Positions 50,527-62,416 are shown, counted from the stretch's first letter. The stretch is DNA of 64,000 nucleotides from Agelaius tricolor (GCA_023055355.1 JALJCS010000037.1:434001-498000); one strand, 5' to 3'. Numbers and translations: made by a program. The notes: generated by a model from the letters alone, not told the origin.

Positions 50527-52295
50527 AAACAATTGCTTTCTTCCCAGCACTGCTGGGCCAGCTACATGATTAGATTTCTCTTAATTGCCTTGAAGTGGTT
50601 TTTTTTTTTTTATTTTCCCTAGATAATTGCATTGTCTGTGGCTCTGCCCCACAGTCCAGGGGCTCAGTGAGGCTGCTCAGGGACAGCTCCTGCTCTGCCC
50701 TCCCTGAGATCTGCTCAGTGATAGGGAAGGACAACTGCAGCTTGCATGTCCTTCTCTTTATTTCTGCTTGATTTACTTGCCCTAGATTCAAAACTTTGAC
50801 TACTTCACAAGTTGCTGCTGAAAAACAAGTTCCATATGTATTATTCTTCATCTGCATTAGACACAGAATAAAAAAGAAATGTTTCCATCTGAAGCTGTGT
50901 CATCTGAATTAGCTTGCAGAGTGCCTGACTGGAAATGTGAGGTTTGTGCAGGTCCTTCCTCTTTCCCTCTCTGAAACATCTTTTTAAGGCTCTGGCATGC
51001 TGCTGGGCACCAATGAGGACAGGACACCTGTGCCATCACATCTCTCTTCAGGGATCCCTGGGAGCCAAAGAACTGGAAATCCTCTGCCAGTGTGTGCTGA
51101 AAGAAAGAGCTGAACTTCCAAGCATGAAACTGAGGAGTGAAAGTCAAACGAGCTCCAGAGAGGATTTGTTTTCTCCAACACAATCACTCAAGAATCAGAG
51201 GGTTTGTCCACTATTCCTTTAGCTGCTGGTCTTCATCTCTAAATATTTCTTTGTTGTGCATCCTGGGCTGAGCCTGGAGTCCCCAGGGCTGCCCTCCCTG
51301 ACCTGCTCAGGGCAGTGCTCTCCTGTGCCAGGTGCTGTTTGCACTTTCAGCCCTCCAGAAGCTCTCAGGTGGAGCTGAGCTGCCCTTGCTCCTTGGAATA
51401 GCAATGGCAGAGAGTGGAACAGCCTCAGAGGGGCTGCAGGGGGTGGATGGAGCCTCTGGTGGCTCCACATGCACCTGCCTGTCTGTACCTTCTGCCTGTG
51501 CAAGGAGAATGGGGACCTTTATCCAGCACAGGGCTCTGTCTGTCTCTCCTCTCTGCCCTGCTTGTCTGGTACAGTGAGAGAGATTGTCACTCTCAACACA
51601 AACACAGGCATTTCTGGCAGAAAGGCATAATTTCTCTTTAGATACACTCAGCAAGTCTCAGGGAACCAGATATTTACCACTCTTATGAGGTCAAAACTGT
51701 CCATAATCACATCAATGGACCACCAGACTCATGGTGCAAAATCTGCTTAACTGGAACTCAGTTCTCATCTGAATCTGGTCTAGGGAATTTCCTTAAAGAG
51801 CCATTTGAGTGATCCCCTGCTTTTTCCCCAGTCTTCAGACAGCAGGAATGTGAGCAGACACATGAAATTATTGGCACTGGTTGGGGACAGATCAGGTGCA
51901 ATGTGAGTTAAAGAGGAGGAAATTTCATCTCCTGGAAAGTGAAGTTGCCTCAGGTTGTGTAATTCCAGCCTTCCAGCAGCCCTGGGTAGGAACATTCCTT
52001 CTGCTCTGGATCAGCCTCTGGCTTTTCAGCTTTTGGGTCTCCTCCTGCTGCCTTTCCTGCACACCTTGCCTCCTGCAAACCTGTTCTGGTCCCAAAGCTG
52101 CCCCAGCCAAAGGCTGACCAAGGAATTGAAGAGCTGTCTGATTTCAGGAGATGGGGATGGGCCCCTGAGGCGAGGCTGGCTTTGGAAGGTTGGAAATGCA
52201 GGGCAGGAAATGCTTTTCTTCCCACAAAGCAGCCTTTGAAACAAGCATTTCGTCCATGAGACTTTTCCTGCTGATCTTATGAGGGTCCAAGTGTG
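50527..52295. other. Non-coding unique sequence, no gene seen
   Basis: No gene or transposon recognised. Open frames reach 115 codons (51307-51654, minus), no domain. Confidence 0.5.
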
Positions 52296-52578
52296 GGATC
52301 ATGGGATGGTTTATGTTGGAAAAGCCCTCTAAGATCATTGGGTTAACCATGAACCCAGCACAGCCAAGGACCCCTAACCCCTGTAACCAAAGGCCATATC
52401 CACATGTTTTCTGGACACTTCCAAGAATGGTGACTCCACCTCTGCCCTGGGCAGCCTGTGCCAGGGTTTGAGAACCCTTTTGATGGAGAAATTTCCCCTA
52501 ATATCCAATCTAAGCTGCTCTGGTGCACCTTGAGGCTGTTTGCTCCTGTCCTGTCACTGGCACCTGGGAGAATGAGCA
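52296..52578 (-). mobile_element. CR1 LINE, 3' end, minus strand
   Basis: Inverted CR1: gatcatgggatggtttatgt, ccctctaagatcattggg, taaccatgaacccagcac, cttccaagaatggtgactcc, ccctgggcagcctgtgccag, cctaatatccaatctaagc and gtcctgtcactggcacctgg. About 280 bp, colinear with the CR1 3' UTR and the end of its coding region. Confidence 0.94.
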
Positions 52579-53934
52579 TATTTTGGCATGGCCAGAGGCA
52601 CCCAGTGCCCACCTGACTTGTTGGAGTTGGGGATTCCATCAGCTCATCACTGAGTGCTGATTGGAGCAATTCCAAAAAGCTTTTGGTTTGTAGCTTGACT
52701 TCCCCAGTCAAAAAAAAAAAAAAAAACAATACATTTCCCATTCCAGTCAAGCAGAAGTGTTTGATTTAAACCTAGAAGACTTTCTGTTTCACTCACAGTT
52801 ATTCAAGGATGCTTCATGCAGGTTTATTAGACAATATTTGTAAATTTTTCCTCTTGGGGCTACGCTTTTTGATCAATTTGCATTTCTGAAGGCATCTACC
52901 ATCCTCTACTCACACCCCACAAAGCCCAAGGCAGAAGAAGCTGTGAGCAAAAGGCTGATGGACAAGGTTTGAGAGCAGCAGGTGAATCTCTCACTTGGCT
53001 TGGTACAGTGCTCAGATCTCCAGTTTGCTGTTCCTGGTACTGAGAGCAGAGAGAAACTCCAGAGGGTAATGTGAGAGAAGCTGCCCTGTGTCCCATTTGC
53101 TCTGAGGAGCTCCTGCCACACACCCTGAAAGGAAACTGTGATAAATGAAGAGTGATTGAACATCTTAATATTTATTGGACCAAGTGCTGCTGAATATAAC
53201 CCCTCACTGATCATGAACTTTGCAGCATGGGTTTATTTGTATCATTTTGGGAGACTTCAATGGCTTTTGCATTTTCATTTCATAATGATGAATTACCTGA
53301 AATCGTTCCTCTCAGAACAGATTCCCCCCAGCTTTGACTCCTGCTAGGATGTTTCATTTTGTGTTGAAAATTGCAAGAGGAAATTTCCCTGAGCCATTGA
53401 TATGTCAGACTGGAGTTTATTATCACTCACAGTCCCAGCACGCCGGGGCTGTGTGAAAGGTTCTGTAAATAATATGACATGGGCAGGAACTCATTTGATG
53501 CTGTGATAGGTGGTGAATATTCCCAGGCAGGCAGGCAGAGGGAAATGCAGGAGCAGGAAGTGTGATCTTCCCTAGGAAGAGGCATTCTCACTCTGTACTG
53601 TGTCTTGGTAAATTAATTAGAAGTTTTAGTGGGCAAAGTAGGATTTCAGTGGCTGATAATGGCACAATGTGTTGTCTATGTGTTGCTAAAACCATTTGCT
53701 GTTCTTATACATCTCTAATGAACCAGGACACAACTTCTTGTGGTCTCTTAAATTCTGTTTCTGACCTCAGGTTTTATTTTATATATTATGTTTAAGGTGC
53801 AGCACATTAGCTTTTCAATGGTGAAATATTTTAAGACCAGGACAAACTCTAGAGATATGATCTTTACCTGTGGCCTTCCACCAAACCAAAAGCAGAAAAA
53901 AGCCACTGCTGTACTTAAAATAGATCTATTTTCA
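52579..53934. other. Non-coding unique sequence, no gene seen
   Basis: No gene recognised; an A17 run lies at 52710-52726, about 130 bp beyond the CR1 and not part of it. Confidence 0.5.
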
Positions 53935-54190
53935 AAATCTAATAATCAAATTCTAATAATTTAGAAAAACTTCTTCAATTTGGTGGTAAAAAATGGTCCA
54001 CAAAAGTTGGATTATTTATAATATGCATTATTTATAAGATTATGTATAATGTGTTATTTATATGTTATTTATATATAACATTATATGTTATATATTATAA
54101 TTATAGCAAAATATATGTTATATTTATTAATTATTTATAACATTATATTTATGTATTATTATTAATATTGCTAATATGTTAACATGAGTA
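53935..54190. repeat. AT-rich low-complexity region
   Basis: About 250 bp with very few G or C bases, built of ttatttata, tatat and ttatta variants without a fixed period. Probably a decayed microsatellite or the AT-rich part of an old element; also a candidate easily melted region. Confidence 0.85.
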
Positions 54191-55341
54191 TATTAAGAAC
54201 TTCTATTAAATACCAGGTTGTGTATAGGGAGGATGCTCAGGATCAATTCAAAGGTGTTTCGATGTTAAATCCACCCTTAAATGTGGTGGTTGCTCCAAAC
54301 CCCCTCTTGCAATAACCTGTGTAACCCTGGGTTTATTGAATGGAAAATGAGGGCTGTGTCTGGGGGTGCCTGCCTCAGAGTTACCAAAATTGTGTGTACA
54401 TTGAAAAGAAACTCTGTATTGTCCTAAAACTCCTACTCAGCTCTTATTAAAATCAGGCTGCATCCATTTACCTTTTAGCTTTCAGGTGTGTGCAGCAGAA
54501 GCAAATTAATTTAAAAATATCCCTGCTTTGCCCAAGTGTCATTACCTTGGTGTCTAATCATAGTCCTTCATTTACATATGAGGAAATTGACACGTGAAGA
54601 GGTAAATTTTCTCATTATCAAATGCTCTCTGGGTTAGGCTGGAGCTATTGATTTGCCCTGGCTTTAACCTTGATGTGCCTCAGGTTTCTCCCCTGAGGGA
54701 GGGAAGGGCTGAGGGTCTCTCCAGCCCCACAGCATCAGTGGGGAGGATGCTTCCAGCCTGGGCTCCTCTCTAAACTGTTTATTTCAGCTCTTGTGTGCCC
54801 CCATTTGAGGTAGGAATCACTCAGGCAATTCCTCCTGGGCACTTAGCTGTTCCAATTATTTTTAAAGGAGTTTTGTGTGCAGCTCGATTCTCTATCCCTT
54901 CCTCTGCTCAGGGGTCTCCTGACACTTCTTAGTGGTTTCAGCATTAGTTTATATGCAGACAGAGAGCAGATTTAGTGCTCCTACCCTAAGTTTTTTATCC
55001 TTTTTACCAGTGTGTTTTTCATGGCCCAAGTGGTGTTTCCAGCTGGATGCTGTTAATTGTTTACTATTCAGCACAGCTAAGAATGAAATTTTATTTTTAG
55101 GTCCTGTCATTCTGCGTCTTTACATTTTAAGATAAATCCATCTCTGCTGTCTCCCATTCCTGAGCTACAAAAATCTAGGTTTCATTTCTAGCTCCCAGCT
55201 GTTATTTCATTCATGTATTAACTTAGTCTTTAAGATCTCTTGCTTTTATTTATCAGCCATTTCCAGAAGTGGTTTTTATTTCACTCAGCCCCTGGCACAG
55301 GCTCTGTCACAGCCCCCACATTGCAAGGGGCCTGTTGGTGC
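54191..55341. other. Non-coding unique sequence, no gene seen
   Basis: No gene or transposon recognised. Confidence 0.5.
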
Positions 55342-55390
55342 TTAGAATCCCAGGATTATGGAATATCCTGAGCTGGAAGGGACTGAAGAC
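55342..55390 (-). mobile_element. CR1 LINE relic, extreme 3' end
   Basis: About 50 bp of inverted CR1 terminus: tagaatcccaggattatgg, aatatcctgagctggaaggg and a decayed continuation. It is recognisable only by the terminal blocks. Confidence 0.75.
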
Positions 55391-57522
55391 CAGAATGGTC
55401 TTAATGCATTCAGCAGGACCAGTTTCTCTAAGGGAAACTGAGTCATTCAGTGCTGGGTGTGTGGGCATCCTGGCTGGTGCTGGGAGGGAACACTCAGTAT
55501 TTCTACCAGGCTTAAATCTGCCCTGTAGAAGTCGTTTCTTCTGTCTTCATTTCCATCCAAACATGTCTCAGAAGGATAAACAAAGAGCTGGAGAGTTTCA
55601 ATATAAACAAACCTCTTTTAGATATCTTTTTTTTTTCCTCTCCACATCTCCATTCTGTAAATATTATGATTTAATAATGTAGCACCATCTTTTTTTTTTT
55701 TTTGGTCTGATCTTTTCCCTAGTGATGCTGCAGGCAAGATTTAGACAAAACAGCGAAGAAGAACAATAAAACAAGATGAGTGTGTTGGACCTCACCAGCC
55801 ACAGGGATGGAAAACTCTGAGAGAAATCTGATTTCTTGGATGTCTCAAAAGAAGGCTGCAGGAGAGGTCAGCCAGGTGGGACCAGAAAGAAGAAAAAAAG
55901 ATCTCCTGGAGCCAGGCACTAATATATGGTTCACTGAAAGCTTTGTAAATATTTTCAAATTTAGCCTTAACTTTTTTGAAGTTATTTATTGAAGAGCCTG
56001 AATCGGTGAAGCTGCAGCTGATTGCACTCTGGGCAGTTGTATACAGCTATATCCAGCTTTACAAGTGAAGCTTGTTCTGCTTGTAATGGCCTTTCTAACC
56101 TGACTGAAAAGCTTTTCTCCCTGTTGCCATCCTCTTTTTACATTTGATTTTTTATTGTATTTCATGGAGAAGGGGGGACTATCCTTATCTTGCACCATTC
56201 TAACGTTGTCATGGGAAACTGCTTCCAAAAATGCAATTTCTGTCCCTCTTTCCCCCTCTCTCCCACAGTCTCAGGTGTATTTACACAGCCTGTGGCCTCC
56301 TCTCTGCACCTGCAGCTCTGCCCCAGGGCACATCAGTGGCACCAAGTCAGAGCCACCCATAATGGGTGGAACAAAATTGTCCCACCTGAAACTTAAGGAA
56401 ATTGAGTTGTTTATGTGACTGCTTCTGTGTTCCACTGAGAAACTGTCTGCCTTGATGCAGCTTTTGCAACTACTGAGGACCTCAGACCCTTCGTGGTGCC
56501 CAGGTTTTCTCAGTTTTTCAGCTTTAGGTGAAAATAATTTCCAGAAGCCACTTTTCCTTTCCTTGCTGCAGCCTGTGAGTTACAGGCTGTGCAATGGCCA
56601 GTTTGGAGCTGTCAGCAGGGACAGTAAAGAACTGGTCTGGGTGTCACAAGCTGGGGTTTTCTTTCTGGATTCTCCACGGATGATTTGGGCCAAGCCACCC
56701 CACCGCTGCGTGCCTCAGTTTCCCTGTGTGTAAAATGGGGAGAATCCCTCTTCTTGCTGACCCCCTCCAGCAGCCACAGCTGGGAGGCACTGATGGAAAG
56801 GAGCAGGGTTCTGTGAGAGGGGTTGTGATCATTGCTGCTGCTGTGCAGGACTGGCATTTCTGTGTGTCAGGTTAATTCTTGGTGCCTGAGTTGTCCCTGC
56901 TTTCAAATTCCACACTTCAAGCCTTTTCTCTTCTGTTTTGCAGTCTGGCAGAAATCTCTCTTCAGACAGCCAAGCCACGGGCTCATCAACTCATTTAAAA
57001 CCTGACTCAAGTTCTTTTATGCTTTTTTTCCCCCCCACCCTGCCTAATCTCAGTTTATTCTTGCTTTATGTGCTTATCCATGAGCTTCACGAGGGGCTTG
57101 TTTTGCTGCCTGGCTCTGTGTTTGACTCTGGTGAAAGGCACTATATTAAATCTGTAATAAAGTGTGTGTAAGCCATTCCTGTCACACTCTGCACCAGGGA
57201 GCACAGCCCATTATGCAAAATGGTCACTGCAAGCTTCCTATAAACTGCAGATACTCAAAGGGCACTGCCTTTCCATTGCCCCCAGCCAGCACAGACACAG
57301 GCAAGGGACAGGGAGGATGGGGACAGGAGCTGCTTCCTATCAGGTTCTTGCATTTGCTTCCTCTCAACAAGTGAAAATACCCTCAGGAGGCAAAGCAAGG
57401 GGTTATTATCTCCAGTTTAATACTGGCTAAGATGGTCTGAACTCAGTGAAACTCTTTCTGCTGGATTTAGGGGGTTATAGGAGGAAATGTTCCAGCCTCC
57501 TTAGCCAGGAAAGCAGACAGTG
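55391..57522. other. Non-coding unique sequence, no gene seen
   Basis: No gene or transposon recognised; a T14 run lies at about 55690-55703. Confidence 0.5.
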
Positions 57523-58125
57523 TGTCACTGTCATATTTTCTGAAAAATCCCTTCACCAGGATTTCTTCTTCTGGGAAGCTGAGAAGCCTCAGAGAAAAAT
57601 GTAAATAATAATTATCTGATTTGCTTCTCCTGTGTTTGGCTGCTCTGGAATGGGGTCTGGACATTGTCTACCAACAGGTGCATGTTTGATTGGTTTCATG
57701 TGAATTGTTTTTACTTAATGACCAATCACAGCCAGCTGTGTCAGGCTCTCTGAGTCAGTCACGAGTTTTTAATATTCATTCTTATTAAGCCTTCTGCCTG
57801 TATCCTTCTCTTTCTTTGGTATAGTTTTAGTATAGCATGTAATGTAATATAATATAATATAATATAATATAATATAATATAATATAATATAATATAATAT
57901 AATATAATATAATATAATATAATATAATATAATATAATATAATATAATATAATATAATATAATATAGTTTTAGTATATAATATAGTTTTAGTATATAATA
58001 TAGTTTTAGTATATAATATAATATAATATAATATAATATAATATAATATAATAATCAGCCTTCTGAGAGCATGGAGTCAGATTCCTCATCTCTCACCCCA
58101 TCCTGGGGACCTCACAAACACCACA
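57523..58125 (+). mobile_element. Solo LTR, family A, enlarged by internal microsatellite
   Basis: Same family as 27179 and 30379: starts TGTCACTGTC and has tgggaagctgagaagcctca, aataattatctgatttgctt, gaccaatcacagcc (CCAAT-type box at about 57720) and tcagccttctgagagcatgg with gagtcagattcctcat. Length is about 600 bp against 385 bp for the complete copy, because an AATAT array fills 57845-58053. Possible target repeats are acagtg (57517-57522) and ccagtg (58126-58131), 5 of 6 identical. The AATAAA of the family is lost at the array edge. Confidence 0.83.
57845..58053. repeat. (AATAT)n array inside an LTR
   Basis: About 24 perfect AATAT units (57846-57965), then three copies of an 18-bp unit agttttagta + tataatat (57966-58019), then further AATAT units to 58053. 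The 18-bp unit contains tatagttttagtata, a motif that the LTR itself carries just upstream at about 57820-57835. The array therefore grew from the LTR's own AT-rich segment. Confidence 0.97.
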
Positions 58126-59105
58126 CCAGTGTTGTGTGGGATTCAGAGTGGTTTTCTGTCCCTGCAAGGGCAAACTCTGCTCTGCATTCTGGTGCTGCAG
58201 GGCTGGAAGGTGCAGAGCAAGGTCAGAGAAAGCCACAGATGTTATCCCTTCCCCACAGCCAGGTAACCCTGACCTGCCAAAGGCTGCACTGGAGTGGTCC
58301 AGATATTGCACAGACCTGCTTGGAGCCACTCTGCCACAAATATTGCCAATTCCAAGCTGCTCAGATTCCTGATGGACACTCCTGAGCATCCATGGTGCTT
58401 CCAAACCATCTCCTCCAGCCAGGAGAGAGAAGCACATCACCAATCTGCTGAGGTTCATTGAGATGCACGCCCACAGCACATCCCTCAGCAATGGCCCATG
58501 ATTAGACACATGAGTGATTGTCCTCTGACTGAGCTCCAAATAATGGACACATCTGAGAAAGTGGCAGTCTGCTGGCAGACAGTTTGCAAACAGAAAAACA
58601 CAGAAAATTCGTCAGCTAAATGATTCATTATGGATCCCTCTGACTTTTTCATGGCAAAACCAAACTGTGCACAGCTCCACCAGGCAGCCTCTGAGCTTTG
58701 CATTTCCTCCCTGTGATTGTCATGCACATAATATCTTATTACATTTGATATTAATGGCAGAGCTGTGCTCAGGTATTGAAAATCCATATGGCCTCTGTAA
58801 TATTTACAATATAACAAAGTAATAAGTCACACACCAGCCTGCTGTCATGCACTGCCAGCATTGCCCCCAAGCCTGGGCAGGGTGTTTGTTTGGCTGTTAA
58901 TTAGTTGGATTTGTGGCTTTTAGTGGGGGAGTGTCAGGGTGGGTGCTGCTCTGCATGTGTTACCCTGGCACAAAGGCTGAGAGCAGAGGAATGGTTCAAG
59001 TGTGGCTCTGGATGATTTTTTGGCCTCGCTTTTTGTTGGCAAAGCAGGTGGAGAAAACGCCATGAGGAGCCCTTGGTGTGGTGGGGCTGCCCTGTTTGAG
59101 AGGAT
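58126..59105. other. Non-coding unique sequence, no gene seen
   Basis: No gene or transposon recognised between the LTR and the purine array. Confidence 0.5.
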
Positions 59106-59298
59106 GGGGAGGGGAAGGAAAGGGAAGGGAAGGGAAGGGAAGGGAAGGGAAGGGAAGGGAAGGAAAGGAAAGGAAAGGAAAGGAAAGGAAAGGAAAGGAA
59201 AGGAAAGGAAAGGAAAGGAAAGGAAAGGAAAGGAAAGGAAAGGAAAGGAAAGGAAAGGAAAGGAAAGGAAAGGAAAGGAAAGGAAAGGAAAGGAAAGG
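59106..59298. repeat. 193-bp homopurine array (GGGAA)n/(GGAAA)n
   Basis: An unbroken purine run: a short mixed start, (GGGAA)n to about 59160, then about 27 perfect GGAAA units to 59298. The mirror-symmetric polypurine strand could form intramolecular triplex DNA, a known property of such tracts. Long Lys-Gly-Arg or Phe-Pro-Ser frames across it are products of the 5-bp period and are not genes. Confidence 0.97.
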
Positions 59299-59575
59299 TG
59301 TCACCCTGTTTTATCAAGTTTTTCTAAGCCTTCTGACGTTTATGTTCTTGTAATGAACTTTCTCATGCACTTTCTGTAAATAACTCATTGTTTTGCATTC
59401 TTTTATGGAGGAGGAGAAATCTGATGGGCTGTGGGTTTGTCCAGTGCCATTGGAGAGGTGGCACTGTCATCCTCCAATCCACTGTCACTTTTGGAAATCT
59501 ATAAATGTTGGAGTCAGAAATTAAATGCCCTCTTTTTTACCTTGGAGAGGTCTTTATTTCGTGTCCTAGAGCCAT
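59299..59575. other. Unique spacer between two GGGAA arrays
   Basis: 277 bp of ordinary unique sequence without gene or repeat; it separates two arrays built on the same pentamer. Confidence 0.6.
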
Positions 59576-59713
59576 GGGAAGGGAAGGTTTGGGAAGGGAA
59601 GGTTTGGGAAGGGAAGGGAAGGTTTGGGAAGGGAAGGTTTGGGAAGGGAAGGGAAGGTTTGGGAAGGGAAGGTTTGGGAAGGTTTGGGAAGGTTTGGGAA
59701 GGGAAGGGAAAGG
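59576..59713. repeat. Nested GGGAA/GGTTT satellite-like array
   Basis: About 138 bp made only of GGGAA units punctuated by GGTTT, giving 10-, 15- and 20-bp higher-order units: GGGAAGGTTT with one, two or three leading GGGAA. The order is 10/15/20/15/20/15/10/10 followed by plain GGGAA units. Every length is a multiple of five, so frames stay open on both strands. This explains the 118- and 209-codon frames here. Confidence 0.95.
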
Positions 59714-61205
59714 ATGATTCCTGCTGCACTGCTGGATGTGGGAGCATTCCTGAGCTGCTGAAATGGCTTCAGGAAACAAGGCTGTGACCCTGGCAATGCT
59801 CAGGAGCTGTGGAGAGCAGCCAGGAGCCAGGGCAGTGCAGCAGGCAGGGTGCAGAGGGTTGGCAGTGGCACCTTGGTAATACAGCTGCCAAGCAATGGAC
59901 GGAGTGTGAAGCTCTGCTGTCAAGAGTGGGGATGAAGTGAGGGTGATAGTCAGAGTTTGAGCAAAGGTGTAGATCTGAGAAGGGAGAAAACAACCTGAAC
60001 CCTGAGATTTATATGCAGCTTGGTGTAGCTGAGTGTGACCCTGGAGGGGAGGGAAAAGGGGGAGGCCAGGGATGACTGACAGGGACTGGACCTCAGCAAG
60101 GGGAAGGAAATTGCTGCTGTGAGCAGGAGGCAGAGATTGGAGGCTGCAGACAATCTTGGGGAGCAAGGTCAGGAATACAAGAGGAGCGTGGCTGGAGCTG
60201 CAGCTCCCAGGGAGAAGGAGCAGTGTGGCTGTGTCCTGCTGTCATCCAGGGATGGCAGGGATGGCAGGGATGGCAGCCCTTTATTCTGTACCTCACAGTG
60301 GTGTTTATTCTTTCCTCCCTTCAACCTGAACCCCAGGAGTTCAGCCCTGCTCCACAGAGCCTGCAAAGATGCTCAGTTCCAGCTCTCTGGTCAGGGCTGG
60401 GTGATCCCTCCCTGCCCCATTCTCTCTTCCCCATGCAGATGGGCTTTTATGGGACAGGATCTACTGGCACCTGTCACTGAGGCTTTGCTCTCATTTCCAG
60501 CCGGAAGATTTCTTATTTTCTTTCTTATTTCTTATATGAGGACTTAAGAATCTGAAAAACTTTGCAGAGACTCTGTTTCTTGGGGCATGGAGTGGAAATG
60601 GGATCTCCTCCTCCAGGATGTGATGGCCTTTTCCAGGGGACAATTTAATCTTTTAGAGACAGATGAATATGAGGCTGGGTAATCTGGTAATGCAAGCAGG
60701 AGATGAGGGGAGATGGAGAGAATTTCAATAAAGCAGCTGAAAGTGAAGAACCTGGAGCTGCTACAGCTTCCCTTTAGAGTCTCTGCTTGGTGAACCTGAG
60801 GTGGAGCTCACCCAGGGCAGGTGAAAATGTGTTGGTTCAAGGGCAAAACCTGCTTTATAACGGAGCAGCCAGTCCATTCTCTCCTTTGATTGAACACTGA
60901 CGTGCCTTTACAACTCAATTGCCTCCCCCCACCCCAATTTCCCCATTTTTTCTTGCTTTTCAGTAACTCTGTGCCCTCCCAGCTCTCAGGCACTTTACTC
61001 CTGGTTTTCTTTCCTCCAGGTTCTCACCTCATTCTGCACTCTGGAAAAGGCTCTTCCTTTCCTTGGCAAGAGCTTGCCTGGGGCCTGAGCTGAGAGTTTG
61101 TGTTGGCTGTCAGTGAAGGCAGGGATTTCTCCTGGGCTGTGAGAGGCAAAGGCAGGGCATGAGGGGCAGCAGATCCTGCTTTCATTGCTCTCTGTTCTCA
61201 GCAAC
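59714..61205. other. Non-coding unique sequence, no gene seen
   Basis: No gene recognised. A gggatggca unit is repeated three times at about 60249-60276. GC content is somewhat higher than the window average. Confidence 0.5.
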
Positions 61206-61349
61206 TATTGGGGCAGGGGCACTGAAAGGCACCTGAAGGGGTGTCCCTGTGAGGGAACACATCACTCAGTGCTCCTTTTATTGGGGCAGGGGCACTGAAA
61301 GGCACCTGAAGGGGTGTCCCTGTGAGGGAACACATCACTCAGTGCTCCT
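61206..61349. repeat. 73-bp tandem duplication, two copies
   Basis: 61206-61276 is repeated without any difference at 61279-61349, with a period of 73 bp. Perfect identity indicates a very recent event, or an assembly or collapse error. Confidence 0.97.
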
Positions 61350-62269
61350 GTCACACTCTCCCACCTGCTGTAGCCCTCAGGGCAGGGAGATGTTCCACTC
61401 AGAGCCCAGGAGCCACCACATGGATAAGTCATGGAAGTGTCACTTTGCCATGCCCAACACAAAATCCCTCAGCAGAAGAGCCATTGTCTTGTAACCCCCA
61501 CAACAAAGTTGAGCCCTTAGGGCTGTTTTTATTCTAGTAGAGATGTCATGTCTGACAGTTGCTGTCACCCTATGATTAGACCAGCAATCAGCCCCAGCTT
61601 CTTTTGATAGAATGAGCCCTGACTGATTAACAGAGTGGCCTTTGGCCTCAGGTTAATAACAGATTTCACAGCACTGCTACGGAGTAATTATTATTTAAAA
61701 AGGTCTCAGTGGAAGTTTGATATTCTCCTACAGGCTTCTGTCCATCTGAATGCAGAATTGGAAAGTAACAATTACAGGCATGAACACGAGCTCGACTGGA
61801 GGTCTCCTAGTCCTGATGTATCAGTATTCTTGGTGCAGCTGTCACATCCCTGCATAGAAGGACCAAAATATTGGGTTTGCTTCTTTTTATGACACCTCCT
61901 GTTCAAGGTTCATTGCTGTGGTGCTTCCACTGTGTGAGTGGGTGAGCATTCCAGTACTGAGATCATTGCAGCTGTACATTTATTTTATCAGGATTTCCCC
62001 TACTGCTGCCTTTTTTCCCCATCCTCTCCTCTCCTATTTATCTAATCAACCCTTCATCCAATCAACCCAAGTATGAAGTTGTCTCAGCTCCCCAGTGGCT
62101 GGAATTATCAAGTCACCCTGTGTATCAGTTTCATGCCTCTCAGAGCACAGTCCTCAGGTGGGTCTTGAGTTCCAGGTGTATCCCAATCCCTTATTCTTGA
62201 TTGCCAACTCCAAAGCACCATCTTGTCCCTTTCTTATTTCATTATCTCTCAGTTTCCTGGGTTGTGGAA
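61350..62269. other. Non-coding unique sequence, no gene seen
   Basis: No gene or transposon recognised. Confidence 0.5.
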
Positions 62270-62416
62270 CTCAGTGCGTCCCTCTGGGTGCCCAGAGTTG
62301 CCAGGACCCCGCCGGGGGGCTCAGAGACCCTGGCACACAGCCCAGAGCACCTGGGGATTTGATTGTGACCCCTGGAGCAAGTTACCAGCTTTGTATGGGG
62401 ACCTGAAAGTCACAGA
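62270..62416 (+). mobile_element. Possible ERV-derived flank of the 62.4-kb LTR
   Basis: The stretch with gggggctcagagaccctggc and acacagcccagagcacctgg is GC-rich and abuts the LTR. It may be the left part of a longer LTR or residual retroviral sequence. I could not confirm this with a second copy in the window. No coding domain is visible. Confidence 0.35.

Noticed and set aside
52710..52726. A17 run taken as a retroposed poly(A) tail
   Set aside because: The nearest retroelement (CR1) is on the minus strand and 130 bp away, and CR1 elements do not end in poly(A).
59002..59379. 125- and 127-codon Lys/Gly/Arg- and Phe/Pro/Ser-rich frames on both strands
   Set aside because: Pure translation of the homopurine array; open in several frames at once.
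59537..60166. 209-codon open frame on the minus strand
   Set aside because: Its first part is a translation of the GGGAA/GGTTT array, which cannot produce stops because of its 5-bp period. The remainder is ordinary unique sequence with no recognisable domain.
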